A stretch of 64,000 nucleotides of DNA from Herbaspirillum aquaticum. Lineage in GTDB: Bacteria > Pseudomonadota > Gammaproteobacteria > Burkholderiales > Burkholderiaceae_D. The position numbers were made by a program, and so were the translations under genes. Positions 54,388 through 62,077 of this stretch are shown here, in pieces. The DNA lies in NCBI RefSeq assembly GCF_002213425.1, contig NZ_NJGV01000022.1, positions 61,142 through 125,141 of the forward strand, read 5' to 3'. Position 1 is the first letter of the stretch. Every line of letters begins with the position of its first letter. The notes below the pieces were generated by a model. That model was not told where the DNA came from and searched no databases. It was given only the letters and a program-made list of their open reading frames with translations.

Positions 54388-55575
54388 ATGAATTCGATCA
54401 CGCTCGATGTTTATCCCGTCCAGAAAAAAATCGTCACCGCTGCCCCACCGCATGCGGACTCTCCCGAAATGGATACGCTCATTGCGGAAGTGACTGCGCG
54501 CCGCGACGAGTTCGACCAGTTGGGCCACGTGCCACGCGACATCGTGGCCACCATGAAGAAGGCCGGCATCTTCCGCAGCGGCACGCCGCGCAAGTTCGGT
54601 GGCGAAGCGTTGGCCCCGGCGCCCTTCCTGGCCATGGTCGAACGCATCTCCAAGGCCGATGGCTCGGCCGGCTGGGTCGCGGCCTTCGGTTCGGCCAATA
54701 CCTATCTCGCCGCCCTGCCCATCGAAACGCAGCGCAAGATCTACGCAAGCGGTCCCGACCAGGTCTATGCCGGCGGTCTCTATCCGCTGCAGGAAGCGAA
54801 GGCCGTCCCCGGCGGATGGGAAATCACCGGGCGCTGGCACTTCGCCAGCGGCTGCAAGGGCGCAGACTGGATCGGCGTGGGTATCAAGGACACCAGCGGC
54901 CCGGACGACGGCACGCAAAAGCCCGCGCTCATGGCCGTGATGCCGGCGTCTGAAATCGAGATCGTGGACAACTGGAACGTGGTCGGCATGCAAGGCACCG
55001 GCAGCCACGATACCCGCCTCAAGGACAAGTTCGTGGCCCACGAATGGACCTGTGCCCGCGGTGCGGCCGGCCTCATCGATGAGCCGCTGTATCGCTATCC
55101 GGCCCTGGCCTACCAGGCTGAAGTGCATGCGGCCGTCAATATCGGCCTGGCGCGCGCCGCACTGGACATCGTCACCGACATGGCCGGTGGCGCCAAGATC
55201 ATGCCGGGTGCGCTGCGCCTGTCGGACCGGGCGTATTACAAGATCAAGCTCGGCGTCTCCGAAGCCAAGTGGCGCAGCGCCCGCATGTTCTTCTACGATG
55301 CCTGCGAACAGGCCTGGGAACAGATCGTGGCGGGCAACCCCGTCACCGAAGAGATCGACATGATGCTCAAGCTCTCGGCCACCTATGCCGCGCGGGTCTC
55401 GATGGAAGTCGTCAACGACGCCTACCAGGCCGCCGGCATGGCCGCCATCCAGCGTACCCACCGCCTGCAGCGCATCGTGCGTGATGCGATGGTGGTGACG
55501 CAGCACGCGGCACTGTCGGAATTGAATTACGAAAGCGCTGGCGCGCTTTTTGCAAAGCTGGGGATCAAGCGCTGA
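54388..55575 (+). CDS. Group-D flavin-dependent monooxygenase (acyl-CoA dehydrogenase fold)
   Basis: 395 residues of the acyl-CoA dehydrogenase-like oxygenases (HsaA, HpaB-type C2, IacA, DszC relatives), with the C-terminal Acyl-CoA_dh_2 domain. Key blocks are 'KKAGIFRSGTPRKFGGEAL', 'ISKADGSAGWVAAFGS' and 'GWEITGRWHFASGCKGADWIGVG'. Such enzymes use reduced flavin from a separate reductase to hydroxylate aromatic or sulfur/nitrogen compounds. A suitable reductase is at 61,400. The genes that follow are an ABC importer, so substrate uptake and oxidation look linked. The exact substrate is unknown. Confidence 0.78.
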   Translation: MNSITLDVYPVQKKIVTAAPPHADSPEMDTLIAEVTARRDEFDQLGHVPRDIVATMKKAGIFRSGTPRKFGGEALAPAPFLAMVERISKADGSAGWVAAFGSANTYLAALPIETQRKIYASGPDQVYAGGLYPLQEAKAVPGGWEITGRWHFASGCKGADWIGVGIKDTSGPDDGTQKPALMAVMPASEIEIVDNWNVVGMQGTGSHDTRLKDKFVAHEWTCARGAAGLIDEPLYRYPALAYQAEVHAAVNIGLARAALDIVTDMAGGAKIMPGALRLSDRAYYKIKLGVSEAKWRSARMFFYDACEQAWEQIVAGNPVTEEIDMMLKLSATYAARVSMEVVNDAYQAAGMAAIQRTHRLQRIVRDAMVVTQHAALSELNYESAGALFAKLGIKR

Positions 55576-55711
55576 TGCGCCTCCCCTCCTGAAAATTGCC
55601 TGCGCTCATGCCTGCGCTGCAGGCGCAAGCGCACCCCGTGTTTTGCCTTTGTTACTGCCGTGCCTGCCATCTCCACTGGCGTTTCACCAACTTTACAAAG
55701 AGGACCCAGCC

Positions 55712-56671
55712 GTGACCCACTCCATCGTTTCGCCACAACGCCGCAAGCTGCTGCTCGGCGCCGCCTCGATGCTCGCCGCAGGCGCTGCGCCCGCCTTGCC
55801 AGCCCTGGCCCAGGGCGCGCCCGTCATCATCGGCGTCGGCGCTGATCCCGTCTTCACGGCCTTCTACGTCGCCGCCAACGAAAAGCTCTTCGCCAAATAC
55901 GGCGCCCCCAACGTCACCGTGCAGTCCTACACCGACGGCGGCGAAGCGCTCAACGCGCTGGTGGCCAACCAGGTGCAGCTGGGCTGTGCCGGCGAACCCA
56001 CGCACATCGTGCGCCTCTCGCGCGCCGAGCTGCGCCCGCTGGCCGTGACCTATCAATCCAAGACCTACGTCAAGCTGGTGGCGCGCAAGGCCATCACCTC
56101 GGCCGACAAGATCAAGAAGTTCGGCATCGTCGCCGGCTCGGTCTCGGAATACGTTACCGGCCTGACCCTGAAGACCCTCAACATCGATGCCGCCAAGGTC
56201 GAGATGGTGCGCTCCGGTCCGCCGGAACTGCCGGCCCTGCTGGCCCGTGGCGACATCGATGCCTACTTCGTCTGGGAACCGTGGCCCACGCTGGGCGTGC
56301 AGCAAGGCGGCCACATCCTCATGACCGCCGGCGACGTCGGCTACACCAGCACCCTGTGGCTCTCGGCCAATGCCAACTGGCTGGCCGCCAACAAGGAAGT
56401 GGCCGGCAACATCCTCAAGGCCCTGGCCGAAGCCTCCGAGATCACCCGTAAGGATCCGCCGCGCGCGGCGCAATCGGTGCAGGCCATCACCCGCATCCCG
56501 GTACCGCAGACCCTGAATTCGCTCAAGGACATGGAGCCCATCGTGCGCGACTTCACCGACACCGATCTCAAGACCGCCAACGCCATTGGCGAATTCCTGC
56601 TGTCGAAACAGGCCATCAAGGCGCCGGTGGACATGAGCAAGATCCTGCAACGCGGTTTCTACAAGGGGTAA
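55712..56671 (+). CDS. ABC substrate-binding protein, nitrate/sulfonate/taurine (NMT1/SsuA) family
   Basis: 319 residues from GTG 55712, which follows AGAGGA at good spacing. The N-terminus has a twin-arginine signal ('QRRKLLLGAASMLAAGAAPALPALAQG'). The mature protein shows the NMT1-like pattern 'VIIGVGADPVFTAFYVAANEKLFAKYGAPNVTVQSYTDGGEALNALVANQVQLG' and 'GDIDAYFVWEPWPTLG'. It delivers ligand to the permease/ATPase encoded next, 3 bp downstream. The ligand may be the monooxygenase substrate. Confidence 0.88.
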   Translation: MTHSIVSPQRRKLLLGAASMLAAGAAPALPALAQGAPVIIGVGADPVFTAFYVAANEKLFAKYGAPNVTVQSYTDGGEALNALVANQVQLGCAGEPTHIVRLSRAELRPLAVTYQSKTYVKLVARKAITSADKIKKFGIVAGSVSEYVTGLTLKTLNIDAAKVEMVRSGPPELPALLARGDIDAYFVWEPWPTLGVQQGGHILMTAGDVGYTSTLWLSANANWLAANKEVAGNILKALAEASEITRKDPPRAAQSVQAITRIPVPQTLNSLKDMEPIVRDFTDTDLKTANAIGEFLLSKQAIKAPVDMSKILQRGFYKG

Positions 56672-56674
56672 GCC

Positions 56675-57472
56675 ATGGGACATGGATCTTCAGTTTCCAT
56701 CAAGCGCGTCGGCCTGACCATCGGCAAGAACGAGATCATGGCGGGCATCGACCTCGATATCCGCGCCGGAGAATTCATCTGCCTGCTGGGCCCCTCGGGG
56801 TGCGGCAAGTCCACCCTGCTCAATGCCATCGCGGGCTTCCAGGATGTCGCCGGCGAGATCAGCGTGGCCGGCAAGCGCGTCAAGGGGCCGGGGCTGGATC
56901 GCGGCGTCGTGTTCCAGTCGTCCGAGGCGCTGTTCCCGTGGCTGTCGGTGCGCGAGAACGTCGAGTACGGTCTCAAGCTGCGCGGCATCCCGGCCGCTGA
57001 ACGCCGCTCTGCCGCCGAGCGCTATGTCTCGCTGGTCGGCCTGAAACACGCCATCGACAAGTTCCCGGCCGAGCTCTCCGGCGGCATGCGCCAGCGCGCG
57101 CAGATTGCCCGGGTGCTGGTCAATGAACCCTCGGTGGTGCTGATGGATGAGCCCTTCGGCGCCCTCGATGCGCAGACCCGCGAGGTGCTGCAAAGCGAGC
57201 TGGACCGCATCTGGAAAAGCACCGGCTGTACCATCGTCTTCGTCACCCACGACATCTGGGAAGCCATCCTGCTGGCCGACCGCGTGGTGACCATGACGGC
57301 CGGTCCGCGCGCCCACATCAAGACCATCGAAGAAGTCGACCTGCCGCATCCGCGCGATCCGGCCGACCCCGCCTGCATGGCACTGTATGCCCGCATCCGC
57401 GACGACATCGGTGCAGAAGTTACGCGCGTACTGCGCGCACAAGGTTTGATTGAAGAGGAATCCGTACAATGA
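56675..57472 (+). CDS. ABC transporter ATPase, nitrate/taurine (SsuB/TauB) type
   Basis: 265 residues with Walker A 'GPSGCGKSTLLNA', Q-loop 'VFQSSEALFPWLSVRENV', signature 'LSGGMRQRAQIARVLV', Walker B 'VVLMDEPFGALDA' and H-loop 'FVTHDIWEA'. It starts 3 bp after the binding protein and overlaps the permease by 4 bp. Confidence 0.92.
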   Translation: MGHGSSVSIKRVGLTIGKNEIMAGIDLDIRAGEFICLLGPSGCGKSTLLNAIAGFQDVAGEISVAGKRVKGPGLDRGVVFQSSEALFPWLSVRENVEYGLKLRGIPAAERRSAAERYVSLVGLKHAIDKFPAELSGGMRQRAQIARVLVNEPSVVLMDEPFGALDAQTREVLQSELDRIWKSTGCTIVFVTHDIWEAILLADRVVTMTAGPRAHIKTIEEVDLPHPRDPADPACMALYARIRDDIGAEVTRVLRAQGLIEEESVQ

Positions 57473-58287
57473 CCCAGCTCACACAGACAGCCTCCCCGAC
57501 GGCACAAGAGTCGGCCATGCCATCCAACCTGGGTCGTCGCATGAAAGCAGCCCGTCCTTTCCTGATCTCGGTGGTCGCCATCGTCGGCGGCCTGGTGTTG
57601 TGGCAACTGGTCTCGATGACCACCTCGCCGCTGTTCCTGCCCTCGGTCTCGATGACCTGGGCCGCCGCGCTGGAACTGGTTGCCGACGGCACCCTGCAGC
57701 AATCGGTGCTGGCCTCCTCCGGGCGCATCCTGGCCGGCTGGGGTGCGGGTGTGGCCATCGGCGTACCACTGGGCATCTTCATGGGCCGCTTTGACCTGGT
57801 GCGGCAATTGCTCGATCCCTACATCGAGTTCTTCCGCTTCATCCCGCCGATCGCTTTCGTCACCCTGGCCGTGATCTGGCTTGGCCCCGGCGAACTGTCG
57901 AAGATCGCGCTGATCTTCTACACCACGGTGTTCATCGTCACGCTCAACACCATCGCCGGCGTGCAAGCAGTAAACCCGCTGCGCCTGCGTGCAGCGGCCT
58001 CGCTGGGTGCCGGCCAATGGAAGATCCTGACTACCGTGATCCTGCCCTCGACCGTGCCCTTCATGGTCACCGGCGCCCGCATCGCGATGGGCAATTCCTT
58101 CCTGACGGTGGTCTCGGCGGAAATCGTCTCGGCCCGCGAAGGCTTGGGCGCCCTGATCTGGACGGCGCGCAACTTCAGCCGTACCGAGTGGGTGTTCGTG
58201 GGCATCATCGCGCTGGGCCTGCTGGGCTACCTGTTTGACCGCGTCCTGCGTATCGCTACCCGCAAGCTGCTGGCGCGCTACCTGTAA
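57469..58287 (+). CDS. ABC transporter permease, nitrate/taurine (SsuC/TauC) type
   Basis: 272 residues with about six membrane spans and the EAA motif 'LRAAASLGAGQWKILTTVILPSTVPFMVTGARIAMG'. The ATGA overlap with the ATPase shows coupling. It completes the importer. Confidence 0.92.
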   Translation: MTQLTQTASPTAQESAMPSNLGRRMKAARPFLISVVAIVGGLVLWQLVSMTTSPLFLPSVSMTWAAALELVADGTLQQSVLASSGRILAGWGAGVAIGVPLGIFMGRFDLVRQLLDPYIEFFRFIPPIAFVTLAVIWLGPGELSKIALIFYTTVFIVTLNTIAGVQAVNPLRLRAAASLGAGQWKILTTVILPSTVPFMVTGARIAMGNSFLTVVSAEIVSAREGLGALIWTARNFSRTEWVFVGIIALGLLGYLFDRVLRIATRKLLARYL

Positions 58288-58401
58288 GCCCCAAGCCCCT
58301 CCTCGCGGCGATGCACTGATCGCCGCTGCCAACCCTGCGCTTGTATGCAGCGTTGGCTTTTCCCATCCATACAAGATCAAGATCACGAGAGACCAGGCAC
58401 C

Positions 58402-58962
58402 ATGACCGACTTCACCCAGGAAATCCAGCAACTCAAGCGTCGCCTCGACATCCTCGAAGCCGAGGCCGACATCCGCCGTATCCAGGCACGCTACATGTTC
58501 CTGTGCGACACGCCCTGCCCCGAGCCGGTGGCCGATGACGCCGAACGCATCGAGAAGATCCTCGAGCTCTATGCCGAAGACGCCATCTGGGAAGGCGTCG
58601 GTTCCTACTACGAGGGCCAGTTCGGCCAGGCCGTCGGCAAGGATGCGATCCGCAAGCACTTCCAGGCCTTCTGGGGCCAGAAGAAAGATCCGGAACTGCT
58701 CCTGAACGTGCACTACCTGACCTCGGAACAGATCCACGTCAATGCCGAATGCACGCATGCCGATGGCCAGTGGGTGCACTGCCAGCCCTGGATCTTCGGC
58801 GACGGCTCCTCGCTGCTGCGCTCCAGCCGGCTCAACAACCTGTTCAAGAAGGTCGACGGGGTGTGGAAGATCGCGCGCACCCGTACCGAGAATGTGTTCG
58901 TGGCACCGCTGGCTTCCGGCTGGGCCAACAATGTGCCGACCTATTCGGTGCTGATGAAGTAA
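58402..58962 (+). CDS. NTF2/SnoaL-like protein
   Basis: 186 residues with the NTF2-like fold: an N-terminal helix ('IQQLKRRLDILEAEADIRRIQARYMFLCD'), then 'LELYAEDAIWEGVGSYYEGQFGQAVGKDAIRKHFQAFW' and C-terminal beta strands ending 'VDGVWKIARTRTENVFVAPLASGW'. SnoaL-like proteins act as small isomerases, dehydratases or ring-hydroxylating accessory subunits. The start is ATG 58402. It lies in the catabolic cluster and may process the hydroxylated product. Confidence 0.8.
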   Translation: MTDFTQEIQQLKRRLDILEAEADIRRIQARYMFLCDTPCPEPVADDAERIEKILELYAEDAIWEGVGSYYEGQFGQAVGKDAIRKHFQAFWGQKKDPELLLNVHYLTSEQIHVNAECTHADGQWVHCQPWIFGDGSSLLRSSRLNNLFKKVDGVWKIARTRTENVFVAPLASGWANNVPTYSVLMK

Positions 58963-58980
58963 CGAAGCGCTGGAATCTTC

Positions 58981-59025
58981 AAACGATACAAATCAAACGA
59001 TACAAATCATTTATATCGTTTTGTG
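58981..59025. promoter_or_regulatory. Tandem and inverted repeats upstream of the hydrolase-fold gene
   Basis: AAACGATACAAATC occurs twice in tandem (58981-58994 and 58995-59008). From the second copy a near-perfect 27-bp palindrome runs to 59021: AAACGATA...AAAT-C-ATTT...TATCGTTT with one mismatched pair. The 13-mer AAACGATACAAAT is the reverse complement of ATTTGTATCGTTT found at 26997-27009 before the response regulator. This is a strong operator candidate 80-120 bp before the ATG at 59104. Confidence 0.65.
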
Positions 59026-59103
59026 ATGCACGCCGCCGTTCGTTGTAACTGAGTTGAGCGGGAAGAGGCTGCGGCCTCTTCACCGCGTCGGAAAGCCATT
59101 CCC

Positions 59104-59916
59104 ATGCCTCCTGCCCATCCCGTCCTCCTGCGCCAGTTCATCCCCACCAGCGCCGGCCCGCTGCACGTCGCCAGCATGGGCGAAGGATTGCCCGTGCTGC
59201 TGCTGCACCAGACTCCGCGTTCCTGGGACGAATTCCGCGACGTGCTGCCGCTGCTGGCGCAGCGCTACCGGCCCATCGCCATCGACACGCTTGGCTTTGG
59301 CGACTCCTGCAAGCCGCCGCCGGCTGAGCACAGCATCGAGCGCTGGGCCAGCCTCGCCTTGGAAGTGATGGACCAGCTGGGCATCCGCAAGGCCGCCGTG
59401 GTCGGCCACCATACCGGCGCCGTCACGGCCATGGAAATCGCGGCGTCGGCTCCTGAGCGGGTGGCGGCGCTGGTGCTGTCTTCCTGTCCCTACAACGACG
59501 AAGCACGGCGCAGCGCCCACGCGGGCAAACGCACCGTGGACGATGTGGAGGTGCGCACCGATGGCGCGCACCTGCAGGAGCTGTGGCAGCGCCGCGAGCC
59601 CTTCTATCCGCAAGGCGATACCGACCTGCTCACGCGCTTCATGGTGGATGCCCTCAAGGCCGGGCCGATGGCCTCGCATGGCCATATCGTGGTGCGCAAC
59701 TATCACATGGAAGATCGCATCGGCCTGGTCCGCGCGCCCACGCTGGTGTTGCGGGCAGGGCGCGATCCCCACGCTGCGCCCTACAGCGAACGTATCGCTC
59801 AGGCCATTGCCGACTGCCAGTGGCAGACACTGGAGGACGGCATGGTCCCCATGCCGGACCAGATGCCAGACCTCTTTGCAGCAGCGGTGATGGATTTCCT
59901 GCAGCGCAGTTGCTGA
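59104..59916 (+). CDS. Alpha/beta-hydrolase-fold protein lacking the canonical triad
   Basis: 270 residues with the fold's early strand 'LPVLLLHQTPRSWDEFRD' and a nucleophile elbow that reads GHHTG at 101-105. That puts His103 where Ser, Asp or Cys is expected. Asp221 ('RAGRDPHA') sits at the acid position. At the usual catalytic histidine the sequence is 'EDGMVPMPDQMPD', with Met247 instead. So both nucleophile and base look replaced. It may be a cofactor-independent enzyme of another type, a binding protein or an inactive relative. It stands alone behind the repeat operator, convergent with the ABM gene. Confidence 0.8.
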   Translation: MPPAHPVLLRQFIPTSAGPLHVASMGEGLPVLLLHQTPRSWDEFRDVLPLLAQRYRPIAIDTLGFGDSCKPPPAEHSIERWASLALEVMDQLGIRKAAVVGHHTGAVTAMEIAASAPERVAALVLSSCPYNDEARRSAHAGKRTVDDVEVRTDGAHLQELWQRREPFYPQGDTDLLTRFMVDALKAGPMASHGHIVVRNYHMEDRIGLVRAPTLVLRAGRDPHAAPYSERIAQAIADCQWQTLEDGMVPMPDQMPDLFAAAVMDFLQRSC

Positions 59917-59919
59917 CGC

Positions 59920-60243
59920 TTACTCGCGGGTGAAAGCGTAATCGCGCTCAACCTTGCAGATCCGTGTCTTGTAGGCCTCGTACCACTGCTGGCGCCCCAG
60001 GCGCTGGGCCAGTTGGTGATCCAGGTCGCGTTTCCACGCAGCGATGGCCTCCAGGCTCGCCCAGTAAGACACGGTGATACCCACCCCTTCGCGCGCCGAC
60101 TCCAGCCCCAGGAAACCGGGCTGGCGCGACGCCGCCTCCACCATGGCTTCGGCCATCTCGCCATAGCCGTGATCGCCCTCGGTACGCAGGGAAGTGAAGA
60201 TGACGGCGTAATAGGGAAGGTCTCCGGTGACGGCAATGCTCAT
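59920..60243 (-). CDS. Antibiotic biosynthesis monooxygenase (ABM) domain protein
   Basis: 107 residues of the dimeric alpha/beta-barrel ABM superfamily ('YYAVIFTSLRTEGDHGYGEMAEAMVEAASRQPGFLGLES', 'VSYWASLEAIAAWKRDLDHQLAQRLG', 'WYEAYKTRICKVERDYAF'). Such proteins are small oxygenases, decarboxylating or cofactor-free, or IacB-like accessory factors. It follows the LysR gene in the same direction with a 25-bp gap and ends 3 bp from the hydrolase-fold gene. Confidence 0.8.
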   Translation of the reverse strand: MSIAVTGDLPYYAVIFTSLRTEGDHGYGEMAEAMVEAASRQPGFLGLESAREGVGITVSYWASLEAIAAWKRDLDHQLAQRLGRQQWYEAYKTRICKVERDYAFTRE

Positions 60244-60268
60244 GATGTAACTCCAGAACAGGGAAGGA

Positions 60269-61195
60269 TCAGGCGTTCTCGGCCTCGCGTCCGAACATTT
60301 CGATGAGCAGGCTGCGCAGCCACTGGATGCCCGAGTCCGCCGAGAAGCGCGTGTGGGTGTAGATGCTCACTGGAATGCGCGGCATTTCCAGCGGCAGGTC
60401 CAGCAGCACGCAGGCCTCATCGACGTTGTGGCGCTCGGCGATGCTGCGCGGCAGGAACAGCGCCAGGTCGGTACCGCGCACAATCTGCGGGGCCACCGTG
60501 AAGTGCGGCATGCGCAAGGCAAAATCGCGCTTCACGCCGGCGTTGCGCAGCACGTCCTCGGCCAGCTGGTGGCCGGTGGTATTGGTGTTGGCGTAGACGT
60601 AGCGCAGCTGCAGCAGGCTCTCCATGGTCAGCGGCTCGCTGGCCTGGGGATGGGTCTTGCGCAGCATGCACACGTAGTCGTCATTGAGCACCAGCTGACT
60701 CTGGCAATCCTCGGGCAGGCCCGGCAGGTAGCCGAAGGCCAGGTCGATGTCGCCATTGCGCATGGCTGCGCCCAGGTTTTCCATGGCCATCTGCTGCACT
60801 TCGATGGAGACGTGCGGCGCGGCGTGGGCCAGTTCCTCCATCAGCAAGGGCAGCACGTGGCTGCACGACATGTCCGACATGACCAGGTGGAAGGTCCGCG
60901 TGGCCGTGGCCGGATCGAAACTGGCGTGGGTATGCAGGGCCTCGTGGATGATGCCGAGGGCGCGGGCGATGGGCTCATGTAGCCGGATCGCTGTTTCGGT
61001 GGGCACCATGGCGCTGGTGCTGCGCACGAAGAGCGGATCATCGAACATTTCGCGCAGGCGGCGCAGGGCGTGGCTCACGGCGGGCTGGGTCAGGTGCAGG
61101 CGGTCGGCGGCAGCGGTGAGGCTACGCAACTCCCAGATGACGATGAAGGTCTTGAGCAGGTTCAAGTCCACTGCGCCGATATTCATTTGCTTCAT
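60269..61195 (-). CDS. LysR-family transcriptional regulator (NahR/LinR-like)
   Basis: 308 residues with N-terminal winged helix-turn-helix ('LRSLTAAADRLHLTQPAVSHALRRLREMFDDPLFVRS') and a type 2 periplasmic-binding effector domain. Its regular start is uncertain: ATGs at 61204, 61195 and 61186 are in frame. It is divergent from the flavin reductase gene, so it probably controls that gene and perhaps the whole cluster. It is grouped with NahR-type activators by the N-terminal pattern. Confidence 0.85.
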   Translation of the reverse strand: MKQMNIGAVDLNLLKTFIVIWELRSLTAAADRLHLTQPAVSHALRRLREMFDDPLFVRSTSAMVPTETAIRLHEPIARALGIIHEALHTHASFDPATATRTFHLVMSDMSCSHVLPLLMEELAHAAPHVSIEVQQMAMENLGAAMRNGDIDLAFGYLPGLPEDCQSQLVLNDDYVCMLRKTHPQASEPLTMESLLQLRYVYANTNTTGHQLAEDVLRNAGVKRDFALRMPHFTVAPQIVRGTDLALFLPRSIAERHNVDEACVLLDLPLEMPRIPVSIYTHTRFSADSGIQWLRSLLIEMFGREAENA

Positions 61196-61399
61196 GCGGA
61201 ACATTCCAGACAATCATTTGACCCGCCATTTGTGCAGGGTCTATTGTTCATCCCAGGACGCAGGCTTTCATAGGCGATGCGTTCTCCCTCTCACCTGCTG
61301 ATCGACATCCGCCAGACGGCGCCGCAGACGACATTGCTGATGGCGCAAAGGATACGAAGCCTTGTGCCGGATGTCATCTCTTTTTTGGACGGACCTACC

Positions 61400-61894
61400 A
61401 TGAAGCAAGATTTTCGCGACGCCATGGCGCGTCTCTCGGCTGCGGTCAACATCATCACCACCGATGGTCCTGCCGGACGCGCAGCCATGACGGTGAGCGC
61501 CGTCAGTTCGGTCTCCGACGACCCGGCCACGGTGCTGGTGTGCATCAACGTCAAGAGCGCAGCCCATCCCATCCTGGTGGGCAACGGACGGCTGTGCATC
61601 AACATCCTGGCCGGGCATCACGAAGACGTGGCGCGCATGATTGCCGGCATGACCGGGCTGGCGGCCGAAGAACGTATGGCGCAGGTGGGCTGGGAAACTG
61701 GCGACTACGGCCAGCCGGTGTTGCCCGATGCACTCGCGGTGCTGGAGGGCGACATCGTCTTGCAGCAACAGGCGGGCACGCACAGCGTGTTGTTCGTGGA
61801 GATCCGGCACATCCGCCTGGCCGCATCGCAAGCCGATGGGCTGGCTTATTTTGGACGGCGTTTTCATCGGATGGCGGTGGGGGTGGGGGCGTGA
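61400..61894 (+). CDS. Flavin reductase (HpaC/RutF/HsaB family)
   Basis: 164 residues with the flavin-reductase-like pattern 'MARLSAAVNIITTDGPAGRAAMTVSAVSSVSDDPATVLVCINVKSAAHPI' and 'LVGNGRLCINILAGHHEDVARMIAG'. It reduces FMN or FAD with NAD(P)H and would supply the group-D monooxygenase at 54,388. It is the last gene of the cluster, 200 bp from the divergent LysR gene. ATG 61400 was chosen by family alignment. Confidence 0.88.
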   Translation: MKQDFRDAMARLSAAVNIITTDGPAGRAAMTVSAVSSVSDDPATVLVCINVKSAAHPILVGNGRLCINILAGHHEDVARMIAGMTGLAAEERMAQVGWETGDYGQPVLPDALAVLEGDIVLQQQAGTHSVLFVEIRHIRLAASQADGLAYFGRRFHRMAVGVGA

Positions 61895-62077
61895 AGGGGA
61901 GCTGGAATAGAGGCCGCGGCGAAGGGCCGTCTTTAGTTGAATCAGTTTCACTAAAGCATCAATTTTCTCAATCCTAAATCGACCGCAAGAAAAATTCGTG
62001 GGCAATTAAAGGATCACGCGTCCCCGCATGTGAAACCGCACATTCAGTTTTTCGACGTAATATTTAACAAAATTTTT

